From the NCBI RefSeq assembly GCF_042665075.1, contig NZ_JBHTBR010000004.1, forward strand, positions 186,001-250,000: a stretch of 64,000 nt of DNA, given 5' to 3'. Numbering within the stretch: position 1 is the first letter of the stretch; the number at the start of each line of letters is the position of its first letter. This document shows positions 1-9,583 of this stretch, in pieces. Both the position numbers and the translations under genes were made by a program. The DNA is from Hirschia litorea (GTDB taxonomy: Bacteria; Pseudomonadota; Alphaproteobacteria; Caulobacterales; Hyphomonadaceae). The notes under the pieces were generated by a model. That model was not told the DNA's origin, ran no database searches, and saw nothing but the letters and a program-made list of their open reading frames with translations.

Positions 1-4
1 GGCC

Positions 5-721
5 ATGACGATCAAGACTGCCATGCTGATGGCTGCCGGCAAAGGTACACGCATGCGCCCCCTCACCGATACTTGCCCCAAACCGCTCATCAAAGTGGCA
101 GGCAAAAGTTTGATTGATCACACGCTTGATAATCTCATAGCCGCAGGCATAGAGCGTGCCGTCATTAATGTGCACTACCTCGCAGACCAAGTAGAGACGC
201 ATTTTAAAAACCGCACCGATATTGAAATTCTCATTTCAGATGAACGCAACGAACTTCTAGAAACAGGCGGCGGTGTCGTGAAGGCACGCCCCCTGCTTGG
301 CGATGACCCTGTGCTCATTTGTAATACAGATGCTTTCTGGCTCAATGATAATGGCGCGACAATTCACAGCCTGATCAACGCCTATAATCCCGCTCAAATG
401 GATAGCTTATTGCTGTTAGCTAAACGCGATCATTCAATGGGATATCACGGCAAGGGTGACTTTGACCTTGCTGACACGGGCGAACTGATCCGACGAGGCG
501 ATGCACCTTCTGCGCCCTATGTCTTTGCTGGCATGTATGCATTTAACCCCAAAACAATTTCCCACATGGAAACCTCCTGCTTCTCTGCCAATGTGTATTG
601 GAATGAAAGCGCTGCGAAAAATCGCCTTTTTGGGCATGTCTTAGCCCCATTCTGGATGCATGTGGGTGATCCAGATGCTCGAGATGAAGCAGAAAAATTA
701 ATTCAAGAAGGCAAGGTATAG
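5..721 (+). CDS. murU: MurU-like sugar-1-phosphate nucleotidyltransferase
   Basis: Likely N-acetylmuramate-1-phosphate uridylyltransferase, which makes UDP-MurNAc in the cytoplasmic peptidoglycan recycling route. The 238-residue protein opens with the nucleotide-binding signature MAAGKGTRMRPLT (residues 9-21), followed by a conserved PKPL segment and a metal-binding N-T-D (residues 102-104), as in the NTP_transferase family. Length fits MurU-type enzymes. The ATG is 4 bases from the window edge, so upstream genes (an amgK-like kinase is usual in alphaproteobacteria) cannot be seen. The stop is only 3 bases before addB, which implies one operon with addBA. Specificity for MurNAc-1-P rather than another sugar phosphate is inferred from gene order. 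Confidence 0.8.
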   Translation: MTIKTAMLMAAGKGTRMRPLTDTCPKPLIKVAGKSLIDHTLDNLIAAGIERAVINVHYLADQVETHFKNRTDIEILISDERNELLETGGGVVKARPLLGDDPVLICNTDAFWLNDNGATIHSLINAYNPAQMDSLLLLAKRDHSMGYHGKGDFDLADTGELIRRGDAPSAPYVFAGMYAFNPKTISHMETSCFSANVYWNESAAKNRLFGHVLAPFWMHVGDPDARDEAEKLIQEGKV

Positions 722-724
722 CAC

Positions 725-3700
725 ATGAATACGGGTCTAGTTGCTGCAAAAGATATCTTCACGCTTCCCACGCCGCGTATCTTCACGATTCCCCCCGCAA
801 CAAGCTTTCTTGATTCACTCGCCAGAACTCTCAGTGAAACACTGAACCTGCAAGATGATCCTGCTGCATTGGCCGATGCGGTAATATTTTGTCCAAACAA
901 ACGTTCCTCTCGCGCCATTGCGCAAGCTTTCCATGTTCTCGCAACGGAAAAATACGGGCACAAAGCCCTTATTGCACCTGAAATCCGCGTATTGGGGGAT
1001 TTGGAAGATGACCACACCATCGCACCTATTGGGGTTTCTGAGTTAGAATTAGGACCGCCGCTCTCCCCGTCCAAACGACGCGGCGCACTTGCGAATCTAG
1101 TACAAAAATTCAGAGCCGAGGACCCTCTCCCACCAAGCTCAGCACTAACTGTTGCAGATCAGTTGGGTAGCTTGCTTGATCAAGCTGCAATGGGAGAAGG
1201 CGTAGACTGGAGCAAATTAGAGACCCTCGTTGACGATGCCGATCTAGCTAAACATTGGCAATTATCAGCCAAATTTCTAGAAATCGTTGGAGAATATTGG
1301 CCCGCTCACCTCGACGAAGAAGGTGCAACCGACCCCATGGCCCGCAGGGTAGCTGCAGCGCAAGCGCTGGCTAACAACTGGCACAATAAACCACCTAAAC
1401 ACCCCATCATCATAGCGGGGTCCACAGGGGCAACCCCCGCCACGCGCTTGCTCATGCAAGCTGCAATGAATTTGCCTCAAGGCGCGGTTGTTCTACCCGG
1501 ATTAGACCCTGATGTCTCAGAAGATGCATGGTCAGCCATCGCATCCAGCCCCAGCCATCCACAACACACATTGCAACGCGCTCTTGGCAAACTTGGCGTG
1601 GATAAATCCCATGTTATCAAATGGCCCGGCGCGGTTGAAACACCCAATAATGAAGCCCGCCGCAAGCTAATAAACGAAGCCCTTGCCCCCGCCTCAACTA
1701 CTAAAGACTGGACCGACCGCCTCAAAGTATTATCAGGCGCAGAAAGCCCAAAACACCTTGTGGAATCAGGACTTAAAGGCCTCACACTCATCGAAGCAGA
1801 AGATGAATCAGAAGAAGCATTAGCAGCTGCATTACTGCTTCGCGAAGCATTGGAAACAAAGGGAAAAACCGCTGCACTCGTATCACCTGATGGATCACTT
1901 GTACGCCGCGTTTCTGCCTTACTAACCCGCTGGGGCGTTGAAATAGACCCTTCCAGTGGAACGCCGTTTTTGCAAACGCCACACGGGGCATTATTCGCAC
2001 TCATGTTTCAATGGCTTCGCGATGAAGGCGATCCAGTGCAAATGCTCTCCTTGCTAAAACATCCCCTTGTGCGCATTGGGTGGGATGAAGAAAATTACCA
2101 ATCTGCCCTCATCGAACTAGAAGCCCACGCCGATGAATTTGGTAAAGACAGCATCATGCGCGGGCCTCGCCGCCACGATTCACTTGAAGAATTAGCCGAC
2201 AAGCTTGGCATGAATAAACGCGCACAATCAGCCCAACTGATCCGCGATCTAGTCAGCGCGACCCGCCAGTGTGAAATCCGCCCCTCCACAATGCAAAAGC
2301 CAATTGATGGGAATAGTTTTGCACGTTCTATTGCGCGCCTTGCAGAACGATTAGTTACAACACCCGCAGAAACAGGCTCAACCCGCCTCTGGCGCGGAAG
2401 CGTTGGCGCAGAGGCAGCGCGTTATCTGGAAGCATTGGCCGAAATCTCTCAAGAGTTAGGCGAGGTCGCCCCCGACCTTTGGGGTGAATTTGCCGAAGCC
2501 ATTGCCTCCGAACGCGCCATACCACCACGCGGCGGTGAACACCCAAGGCTTGCTATTTGGGGACCACTGGAAGCGCGCCAACAAATGCGCGACGTGATAG
2601 TCCTCGCCAGTCTGAATGAAGGCGCATGGCCTGCTGCTGCGGCTGCAGATAGTTTCCTTCCGCGCCGTTTGCGTAAAAAATTGGGTCTACCTGATCCAGA
2701 AGAGCGCTTGGGACTATCTGCGCACGACTTTGCACAACTTGCTTGTGCGCCAGATGTAAAGCTTTTGCGCTCCAAACGTGTAGACGATAAACCCGCCGTC
2801 GCATCGCGCTGGTTATGGCGCCTACGCACACTTTCAGCCGGTGGTCTTGGCTCGCCCGAAGCTGTTGATGAAGCTCTCCATCCCACACCTCAAAATGATC
2901 CGCTCGTTTGGGCCAGAGCAATGCGTAAAGCACGTACTTATGCGCCTGCTCAACCGCCCGCCCCCAAACCGCCCATTGATGCGCGCCCGACTGTTTTCTC
3001 CGTTTCGCGTGTAGCAACACTTATCCGAGACCCCTACGCTGTTTACGCATCTGACGTGCTTAAACTTAAGCCTCTCGCGCCTGTGGGTGCTGACTCTGGC
3101 CCTGCTGGACGCGGTACCGCAATTCACGCAGCCGTCGAACGCTATGAAATTGAAGGCGGTGATATCATGCGCCTAATCAATGAAGAGCTAAAGGCAGCAG
3201 GTGAAACAACCACAGCAATAGAATTGAACCGCCCGCTATGGTCTCGGGCAGCAGACGCCTATCTTGTTTGGCGAAATGAACGTGAACCCCGCGTGCGTGA
3301 GAAAAAACTGGAAATCAAAGGAAGTATCACCTTTGAAGTTTCCGGTCGCAAATACATACTTCACGCCAAGGCCGACCGTATTGACCTTTTGAAAGACAAC
3401 ACCTTCGCCATTATCGATTTTAAAACCGGAACACCCAAAACCAAGAAGCAATTGGAAACAGGGCTTGAACCACAATTGCCTCTGGAAGCTTTAATTGCAC
3501 ATGGTGGCGGTTTTGAAAAATTGCCCGCAGCAGACACATCTGAACTCATCTACGTATCCCTCGCACCAGGGGCAGCCAGCACAAAAGCAGATAATGGCAA
3601 ACCCGTTAAATTGGATGAGGGACCAATGGCAGAAGCGCAAAAAGCGCGGGACGGATTTCTAAGACTCATCCATTCCTACTCTACACTTTCACAGGCGTAT

Positions 3701-3799
3701 TACTCCAAACCCCGCGCCGAATTTACATGGGCCGTCTCAGATTATGACCGCCTTGCCCGCCGCGACGAATGGACATTGGATGCAGGAGCTGACGCATGA
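725..3799 (+). CDS. addB: Double-strand break repair protein AddB (alphaproteobacterial type)
   Basis: AddB is the second subunit of the AddAB helicase-nuclease that resects double-strand DNA ends for RecA-dependent repair. The 1024-residue protein has the alphaproteobacterial AddB layout. The N-terminal helicase-like half has no intact Walker A motif, so motor activity is expected from AddA. A RecB-type nuclease domain lies at the C terminus, with the core IIDFKTG near residues 896-902 and a following Q-PLEA segment. The ATG lies 3 bases after murU, and the stop overlaps the addA start by 4 bases (ATGA), indicating translational coupling and an equimolar complex. Confidence 0.93.
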   Translation: MNTGLVAAKDIFTLPTPRIFTIPPATSFLDSLARTLSETLNLQDDPAALADAVIFCPNKRSSRAIAQAFHVLATEKYGHKALIAPEIRVLGDLEDDHTIAPIGVSELELGPPLSPSKRRGALANLVQKFRAEDPLPPSSALTVADQLGSLLDQAAMGEGVDWSKLETLVDDADLAKHWQLSAKFLEIVGEYWPAHLDEEGATDPMARRVAAAQALANNWHNKPPKHPIIIAGSTGATPATRLLMQAAMNLPQGAVVLPGLDPDVSEDAWSAIASSPSHPQHTLQRALGKLGVDKSHVIKWPGAVETPNNEARRKLINEALAPASTTKDWTDRLKVLSGAESPKHLVESGLKGLTLIEAEDESEEALAAALLLREALETKGKTAALVSPDGSLVRRVSALLTRWGVEIDPSSGTPFLQTPHGALFALMFQWLRDEGDPVQMLSLLKHPLVRIGWDEENYQSALIELEAHADEFGKDSIMRGPRRHDSLEELADKLGMNKRAQSAQLIRDLVSATRQCEIRPSTMQKPIDGNSFARSIARLAERLVTTPAETGSTRLWRGSVGAEAARYLEALAEISQELGEVAPDLWGEFAEAIASERAIPPRGGEHPRLAIWGPLEARQQMRDVIVLASLNEGAWPAAAAADSFLPRRLRKKLGLPDPEERLGLSAHDFAQLACAPDVKLLRSKRVDDKPAVASRWLWRLRTLSAGGLGSPEAVDEALHPTPQNDPLVWARAMRKARTYAPAQPPAPKPPIDARPTVFSVSRVATLIRDPYAVYASDVLKLKPLAPVGADSGPAGRGTAIHAAVERYEIEGGDIMRLINEELKAAGETTTAIELNRPLWSRAADAYLVWRNEREPRVREKKLEIKGSITFEVSGRKYILHAKADRIDLLKDNTFAIIDFKTGTPKTKKQLETGLEPQLPLEALIAHGGGFEKLPAADTSELIYVSLAPGAASTKADNGKPVKLDEGPMAEAQKARDGFLRLIHSYSTLSQAYYSKPRAEFTWAVSDYDRLARRDEWTLDAGADA

Positions 3800-6700
3800 G
3801 CAATTCAACTTCATGGCCAGATTACGAACGCACGATTCAAGGTCAATTTGATGCTGCAACTCCAACCCATTCCGCATGGGTGTCAGCAAATGCTGGATCA
3901 GGGAAAACCAAAGTCCTGATTGACCGCGTTGCGCGGCTTTTGCTCAATGGTGTACAGCCTGATGCCATCATGTGTGTGACCTACACCAAAGCCGCTGCAT
4001 CAGAGATGCAAGCCCGCCTTTTTAAGCGCCTGGGCGGTTGGTGTGTGGCCACAGATAAGGAATTGGCTAAAGAGCTAGCAGATCTTCAAAAACGCGATGT
4101 AAGAGAATACAATTCTGAAGATCTCGGTAAAGCCCGTGAACTTTTTGCCTTAGCGCTTGAGACACCCGGCGGTTTGCGCATTGAAACTATTCACGCGTTT
4201 TGTGGTCGCCTATTGCGCCGCTTTCCACTGGAAGCAAATATCGCCCCCGGATTTCAAGAATTAGACGACACCGACGCCACACGTTTGTGGGATATTGCAA
4301 TGGCAAAATTAGCTGCCGATGCTGCCTACGAGAACCCAGAAAATAGTGACGAAATTAAAGCTGCCCTACAAACTGCAGCACTTGCAGCGGGTGGAAATGG
4401 CCTTGCGGGACCGCTGCGTTCATTGCTTTTCAAGCAAGCTGAAATTACCGGCTTCATCAAGCAACACGGCGGCATGGATAACGCCCTTGCAGCCTTAAAA
4501 CAAGCTGTCGGCGCTGGTGATGAAAGCGTGGATAGCCTCATCACATATGCGATGGGGCCTGCTTTTCCAAAAGAAAAAATCCGCCCCTTCATCGCACCAT
4601 TGTATGATGGCGCTAAAACGGACCAGACAAGCGCAGAAATTCTCGAAAAAACCGTCCTCGCCAAAACACCTCACGAGGCATTTACACACTATAAGGGCTT
4701 GTTCCTGACATCTTCAGACGTCTTCAGGAAATCCAATCCCTACACCGTAAAAATCGCAAAATCTTCACCTGAGATCGAAGATTTGTTTCAGATCAAATCC
4801 ATCCCCGAGGGCGAAGAAGTTTACCGGATGCGCAATTTGCTGGAGCAAATAAACGCCCGTGAAACCTATGAGCGATCTGCCGCTTTACTTACCTTGTCCA
4901 ACATCGTGTTTTCCGACTATGCCCGCCAAAAACGCCGCCGCGCCGCCATGGATTTTGACGACCTTATCGAAAGCGCCGCAGGCCTACTCACCACACGCTC
5001 AATGGCGCAATGGGTGTTGTGGAAGCTGGAGGGCGGCTTGTCTCATATATTGCTAGATGAAGCCCAAGACACCAGCCCTGATCAATGGCGATTACTACAA
5101 GCACTCACCTCAGAGTTTTTCTCTGGTGAAGGTATAGAGCACGAAACACCCCGCACCATGTTCGTCGTGGGCGATGAGAAACAATCCATCTACTCCTTCC
5201 AAGGTGCCGACCCCGAAAAATTTCTCTCAAAACGCCAAGAATTTATCACGGATAGCGCCAAAGCAAAGCAAGATAACAAAACGCCCGACATTCTGATGTC
5301 ATTCCGTTCAGCGCCACAAGTGCTTGCATTCGTGGATGAAGTTTTCGACATGGGCGCATTTGATGGCGATGCACCTTTCTCGCTCAAACCGCCAGAAGAT
5401 GGCAATGTGATGCGCCACCTCCCTTTCCGCAAAAATCACACTGGATGCGTTGAGTTATGGCCGTTGCAGCGCCCCAAAATTAGCGAGGAAACGACACCTT
5501 GGGATGCGCCATTGGGCCAAGACCTTGAGTCAAACCCTAAAGGCGAACTCGCAGACCGCATCGCAGAATGGGTTAAAAATATCATCGATACAAAGCAAGC
5601 AATTTTTGATGAAGGAAAAATGCGTCCCGCTCGCCCAGGCGATGTGCTTATTCTTGTGCGCGGCCGTAAAGGCGGTTTGTTTGACGCGATAATCAAATCT
5701 CTTAAAACCCACAACATCCCTGTTGCGGGTGCAGACAGGATCGAACTACTCGACTCGCTTCCTGTACAAGATTTGCTCAACCTGATCCGTTTTGTCCTTT
5801 GTCCCCAAGATGATCTCACGCTGGCTGAAATCCTAACCGGACCATTTGGCGGCCTCAATGAAGATGAACACCTTTTCCCGCTCGCTCATAACCGAAAACA
5901 AGCAAGCCTTTGGTCGCGCGTATTAGAGAGCGAGATGCCCGCCATTGAGCCTGTCCGTCAGTTTTTGGTGGAATGCTTAGAGCGCAAACATTTACAGCCC
6001 TATGAGTTCCTCACTGCCATCTTGGAAACAACCCGCGCCGATGGGCTAGATGGCTGGACTCGCATACAAACACGTCTAGGTGCTCCTGCCCGCGAACCCA
6101 TGACAGCGCTTATGGACCGCGCTGCTGGATTTGATGCCAAAGGCCCATCTTCTATGCAGCTTTTCCTTGCCACGATTGAAAAATCAGGCGGCGAGGTTAA
6201 ACGTGAACTCTCTGGTCCCCAAGATGAAGTGCGCGTGATGACAGTTCACGGTTCTAAGGGACTGGAAGCACCTATCGTCATCGTCCCCGACACATGCTCC
6301 GCATCGAAATCAGGTGTCGATAATAATTTACTCCTCACCAGTGAAGATGACGGCACCGAATGCCGCGCTGGCATGCCCATCTGGAGCGGTTCAGCGAAAA
6401 ATGATACGCCTGTCGCCGCAAAATTGCGCCAACTCGCAGAGGCACGCGCAACACGCGAACATCGGCGCTTGCTCTATGTGGCACTGACACGCGCGCAAGA
6501 CCGCCTCCTCATATGCGGTCCATGGTCTGGCGGCGCAAAGAGCAAAACAGGACACCCAGACACTTCATGGTATGCAATATGCGATAAGGCCATGCGGCGC
6601 CTTGTCGATAAAGATCTCGCGCAAATTATAGAAGCGCCCGACACAGATGAGGATGAGGATGACGGCGAAGAAAAACCATTTTTCTATCAATATGGTGCGC

Positions 6701-7392
6701 CTCAGAACCCAGAGATAGCACCTGTAAAGGCTGAAGACGCGCTCGATTTCATGCCCGACTGGGTCCATAAAATGGTGCCTCATGAATCCACTGGTGTTCG
6801 CTATGCAGCGCCGTCATCGCTTTTGGGAGATGACCCTCCTGTATTACCCCCCTTCGTAAAATCCAATGATGAACGCCTAAAACGTGGACGCCTCATCCAC
6901 ACGCTTCTGCAAACCCTGCCTGACATTCCTCAAGAAGATTGGCATAGACATGCCATGCATTTCTTGCGGCGCGATTCAGAGCTGACAGAAGATCAACGAC
7001 AAGAAATGTTTGATCGGGCAACCAGCGTCCTCAATGATCCATTGTTTGATCCAATATTTGGAGCCAATGGACGAGCTGAGGCACCTATAGTAGGCGGCAA
7101 TTCCAAGAAATTACCTAAAGGTCTCATGATAAACGGACGAGTTGACCGTCTCGTCATCACGCAGGACGCCGTCTTAATCGTTGATTTCAAAACCGACCGT
7201 CCAGCGCCCGCACGCGAGAAAGATGTAGGAGATGCCTATACCGCGCAGATGGCCGCATATCGCGCCGTCCTCGAATCAGCCTACCCAGATAAAAAGGTCC
7301 GGTGTGCCCTTGTATGGACGGACGGCCCTAAATTGATGGAGCTAGATCAGCAGCGCATGGATGATGCTTTAAAGGCACTCACGGTGTTGTGA
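3796..7392 (+). CDS. addA: AddA helicase-nuclease subunit (UvrD/RecB family)
   Basis: ATP-dependent 3'-5' helicase and nuclease subunit of AddAB. The 1198-residue protein shows Walker A ANAGSGKTKV (residues 31-40), the Walker B/motif II LLDEAQDTSP near residue 420, motif III VGDEKQSIYSFQGA, the late helicase motif VMTVHGSKGLEAP, and a C-terminal RecB nuclease core VDFKTDRP near residue 1130. All expected motifs are present, so the enzyme looks functional. It overlaps addB by 4 bases and is followed 93 bases later by trxA, the usual alphaproteobacterial order. An acidic stretch (about residues 950-960) separates the helicase and nuclease parts. Confidence 0.95.
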   Translation: MSNSTSWPDYERTIQGQFDAATPTHSAWVSANAGSGKTKVLIDRVARLLLNGVQPDAIMCVTYTKAAASEMQARLFKRLGGWCVATDKELAKELADLQKRDVREYNSEDLGKARELFALALETPGGLRIETIHAFCGRLLRRFPLEANIAPGFQELDDTDATRLWDIAMAKLAADAAYENPENSDEIKAALQTAALAAGGNGLAGPLRSLLFKQAEITGFIKQHGGMDNALAALKQAVGAGDESVDSLITYAMGPAFPKEKIRPFIAPLYDGAKTDQTSAEILEKTVLAKTPHEAFTHYKGLFLTSSDVFRKSNPYTVKIAKSSPEIEDLFQIKSIPEGEEVYRMRNLLEQINARETYERSAALLTLSNIVFSDYARQKRRRAAMDFDDLIESAAGLLTTRSMAQWVLWKLEGGLSHILLDEAQDTSPDQWRLLQALTSEFFSGEGIEHETPRTMFVVGDEKQSIYSFQGADPEKFLSKRQEFITDSAKAKQDNKTPDILMSFRSAPQVLAFVDEVFDMGAFDGDAPFSLKPPEDGNVMRHLPFRKNHTGCVELWPLQRPKISEETTPWDAPLGQDLESNPKGELADRIAEWVKNIIDTKQAIFDEGKMRPARPGDVLILVRGRKGGLFDAIIKSLKTHNIPVAGADRIELLDSLPVQDLLNLIRFVLCPQDDLTLAEILTGPFGGLNEDEHLFPLAHNRKQASLWSRVLESEMPAIEPVRQFLVECLERKHLQPYEFLTAILETTRADGLDGWTRIQTRLGAPAREPMTALMDRAAGFDAKGPSSMQLFLATIEKSGGEVKRELSGPQDEVRVMTVHGSKGLEAPIVIVPDTCSASKSGVDNNLLLTSEDDGTECRAGMPIWSGSAKNDTPVAAKLRQLAEARATREHRRLLYVALTRAQDRLLICGPWSGGAKSKTGHPDTSWYAICDKAMRRLVDKDLAQIIEAPDTDEDEDDGEEKPFFYQYGAPQNPEIAPVKAEDALDFMPDWVHKMVPHESTGVRYAAPSSLLGDDPPVLPPFVKSNDERLKRGRLIHTLLQTLPDIPQEDWHRHAMHFLRRDSELTEDQRQEMFDRATSVLNDPLFDPIFGANGRAEAPIVGGNSKKLPKGLMINGRVDRLVITQDAVLIVDFKTDRPAPAREKDVGDAYTAQMAAYRAVLESAYPDKKVRCALVWTDGPKLMELDQQRMDDALKALTVL

Positions 7393-7485
7393 GCAAACTT
7401 CAACGCGGTTTACAGAAAAGCTAGGTGTAATTTCTTTCAAAACACACTATCTCATTAGCAATGAGTTTCGAACGGAGACATGAAT

Positions 7486-7806
7486 ATGAGCGTGATTAAC
7501 ACGACAGACGACAAATTTGACGAAGACGTAATCCAATCAGAAGGCACAATCATTGTCGACTTCTGGGCGGAATGGTGTGGACCTTGTAAACAAGTGAGCC
7601 CTCACCTTGAGGCTTTAGCAAAAGAAAAAGAAGGCGAAATCAAGATTGTAAAAGTCAATGTTGATGAAAACCCAATGACTTCTGGCCGCTTTGGTGTGCG
7701 CGGAATGCCAACATTGATGATCTTCAAAGAAGGTAAAGTTGCAGCAACTCACCTTGGCGCAATGTCTAAAAGCCGTATTGAAGAGTGGATCGCTGAATCT
7801 GCTTAA
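7486..7806 (+). CDS. trxA: Thioredoxin
   Basis: Small cytoplasmic dithiol-disulfide oxidoreductase. It has the thioredoxin fold, with the active site WCGPCK (cysteines 31 and 34 from this start) and the cis-proline segment GMPTLMIF. At 106 residues it matches classical TrxA. An ATG two codons upstream (7480) is only 2 bases from the GGAG at 7474-7477, whereas the ATG at 7486 has a proper 8-base spacing, so the later start is chosen. It is followed by a strong hairpin terminator. The position after addA is typical for alphaproteobacteria. Confidence 0.95.
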   Translation: MSVINTTDDKFDEDVIQSEGTIIVDFWAEWCGPCKQVSPHLEALAKEKEGEIKIVKVNVDENPMTSGRFGVRGMPTLMIFKEGKVAATHLGAMSKSRIEEWIAESA

Positions 7807-7836
7807 AGCTAAATGCTTTATGCCTTTAATCAATCA

Positions 7837-7870
7837 AAAGCCTCGCTGGATAATCTAGCGAGGCTTTTTT
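7837..7870 (+). terminator. Bidirectional intrinsic terminator between trxA and tetR
   Basis: An 11-bp perfect stem (AAAGCCTCGCT at 7837-7847 with AGCGAGGCTTT at 7857-7867) and a 9-base loop are followed by a T run. The opposite strand also ends in TTTT, so the hairpin can serve both trxA and the convergent TetR gene. Confidence 0.9.
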
Positions 7871-7877
7871 ATGCAGG

Positions 7878-8435
7878 CTAGTGTAACAATTTATGGATAA
7901 TCAATTGTGCACCCCGCGCAAAAGTAGGCGGATCAAACTCTTCCAAATGAACGCCCATAATGCTTGCAAGCATGATTTTCGTTATAAACTCCGGTTCTTC
8001 ATATCCCGCGTCTTCAAGAATATCTTCCACTTGTTTATGCAACCATTTTTTGAATGAATGGATATCATCGGCAGAAAGACGCCCTTCTTCACTTAGCAAT
8101 TCTGCTTTGTGCGGAGAACCATGAAACACTTTATGCATAACCAGAAATTTGCAGGCCAACGCATGAAAAATACGCTCTGAAGGCGTTCCTTCACTGGGCA
8201 GGTTTTCTAGGAAAGCTGCTTTCATTTCTTCTACAATGGTGCTCACAACCGATTTAAAAACAGCATCCTTATCTGGAAAATATCCATACAGGGTTGGCTT
8301 CGCGATTCCAGCCGCTTTCGCAATCGCCTCCATAGTGGTGGCGCGATGGCCGCGCTCTAGAAAAACCTTCCGCGCTGCAATGACGATCCGATTTCGCCTT
8401 TGCACTAATATTTCTGACTCTTTTGACATTTTCAT
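7878..8435 (-). CDS. TetR/AcrR family transcriptional regulator
   Basis: A 185-residue one-component repressor. The N-terminal TetR_N helix-turn-helix is clear: RKVFLERGHRATTMEAIAKA followed by GIAKPTLYGYFPDKDAVF (about residues 21-60). The ligand-binding C-terminal half is not assignable to a substrate class. It starts at an ATG at 8435, with another in-frame ATG two codons on and no clear Shine-Dalgarno. It is divergent from the SDR gene at 8541 across about 105 bases that contain an inverted repeat, so it probably controls itself and that gene. The pair separates trxA from folC, which are commonly neighbours in relatives. Confidence 0.9.
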   Translation of the reverse strand: MKMSKESEILVQRRNRIVIAARKVFLERGHRATTMEAIAKAAGIAKPTLYGYFPDKDAVFKSVVSTIVEEMKAAFLENLPSEGTPSERIFHALACKFLVMHKVFHGSPHKAELLSEEGRLSADDIHSFKKWLHKQVEDILEDAGYEEPEFITKIMLASIMGVHLEEFDPPTFARGAQLIIHKLLH

Positions 8436-8454
8436 ACTTTAAATCAAAACATAT

Positions 8455-8480
8455 TGAACTATATTAGTACAATTCGTTCA
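8455..8480. promoter_or_regulatory. Candidate TetR operator in the divergent promoter region
   Basis: TGAAC at 8455-8459 is repeated as its complement GTTCA at 8476-8480 with 16 bases between, near the middle of the tetR/SDR intergenic gap. The length suits a TetR dimer site, but five-base arms are short and could be chance. Confidence 0.35.
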
Positions 8481-8540
8481 GAATTAATAGTTTCCTTCCA
8501 CTTCTAATCTACAAATTCAAAAAACAGGACCCTACCGCAA

Positions 8541-9572
8541 ATGACTGAGATAGTTTTCGTCACTGGAGTATCTGGCTTCTTGGGAGGGCAAATCACTATG
8601 GATTTGCTAGATGCGGGCTATCATGTTCGGGGTAGTATTAGGAATCCCCAAAAAGAAAATTCTATACGAGAAAATTTCAAATCTCTAGGAAAAGACATAT
8701 CGAGGCTAGAATTTGTTACGCTAGATCTACTCAAAGATGCTGGTTGGGACGACGCCCTCAAAAATTGCCACCATCTCATTCACGTTGCATCTCCCTTCGT
8801 AACCCAAATCCCTAAAGATAAAAATGAACTCATAGAACCGGCAGTAAACGGTACGGTGCGGGCAATAAGTGCTGCCCTGAAAGCAGATATCAAACGTATC
8901 GTGCTAACCTCCTCCACTGTAGCAATCACACAGGGACACCCTAAAACAGCCCAAGCACATTTTAGCGGCAAGGACTGGACGAATTTACAATCAGCTGACG
9001 TGATGCCCTATCCAGAGTCCAAAACACGCGCAGAAATGGCTGCATGGGACCTCATGAAAAACGCCGGCCGCAGTGAGGATCTAGTCGTTATCAATCCCGG
9101 TTTCATAACTGGGCCTCTGCACAATACCGACCCCGGCACGTCTGGCACAATTTTATTGCGTTTTCTGAAAGGCGACATGCCCGCCATTCCAAATATGTCA
9201 CTTATTACCACTGATGTGCGTGACGTATCCAAAGCCCACATTGCAGCCCTCACCACGACACAATTTGCAGGCAAACGCATTCCAATCTCTTCAGGAAGCC
9301 TCACATTTAAAGAACTAGCCGATATTTTGCGAGATGCATTCCCAGCTTACGCAAAATCAATTCCCACCCGATCTGCACCAGATTTTCTTGTGCGAATACT
9401 CGCACTCTTTGATCGGGATATTAGGGGTAATTTATGTGAGCTTGGAGTCTACAAAACCATAGACAATAGCGATGCGATTTCCCTTATGGGCAGCGCACCA
9501 ACACCTGTTCCAGACGCTATAACCGCAATGACTCAAAGTTTGATAGATTACGGCTTAGCACCCAAGCCCTAA
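8541..9572 (+). CDS. Extended SDR, dihydroflavonol-4-reductase-like oxidoreductase
   Basis: NAD(P)H-dependent reductase or epimerase of the atypical/extended SDR family. The Rossmann motif VTGVSGFLGG lies at residues 7-16, and the catalytic YxxxK is Y157-PES-K161 with an upstream SST segment (LTSSTVAIT). The 343-residue length and HVASPF motif resemble dihydroflavonol-4-reductase/cinnamoyl-CoA-reductase-like bacterial enzymes that reduce small aldehydes or ketones. An AGGA precedes the ATG. It is divergent from the TetR gene, its likely regulator, and its stop is only 11 bases from the convergent folC stop. The natural substrate is not evident. Confidence 0.85.
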   Translation: MTEIVFVTGVSGFLGGQITMDLLDAGYHVRGSIRNPQKENSIRENFKSLGKDISRLEFVTLDLLKDAGWDDALKNCHHLIHVASPFVTQIPKDKNELIEPAVNGTVRAISAALKADIKRIVLTSSTVAITQGHPKTAQAHFSGKDWTNLQSADVMPYPESKTRAEMAAWDLMKNAGRSEDLVVINPGFITGPLHNTDPGTSGTILLRFLKGDMPAIPNMSLITTDVRDVSKAHIAALTTTQFAGKRIPISSGSLTFKELADILRDAFPAYAKSIPTRSAPDFLVRILALFDRDIRGNLCELGVYKTIDNSDAISLMGSAPTPVPDAITAMTQSLIDYGLAPKP

Positions 9573-9583
9573 TAGTGGGAGTA

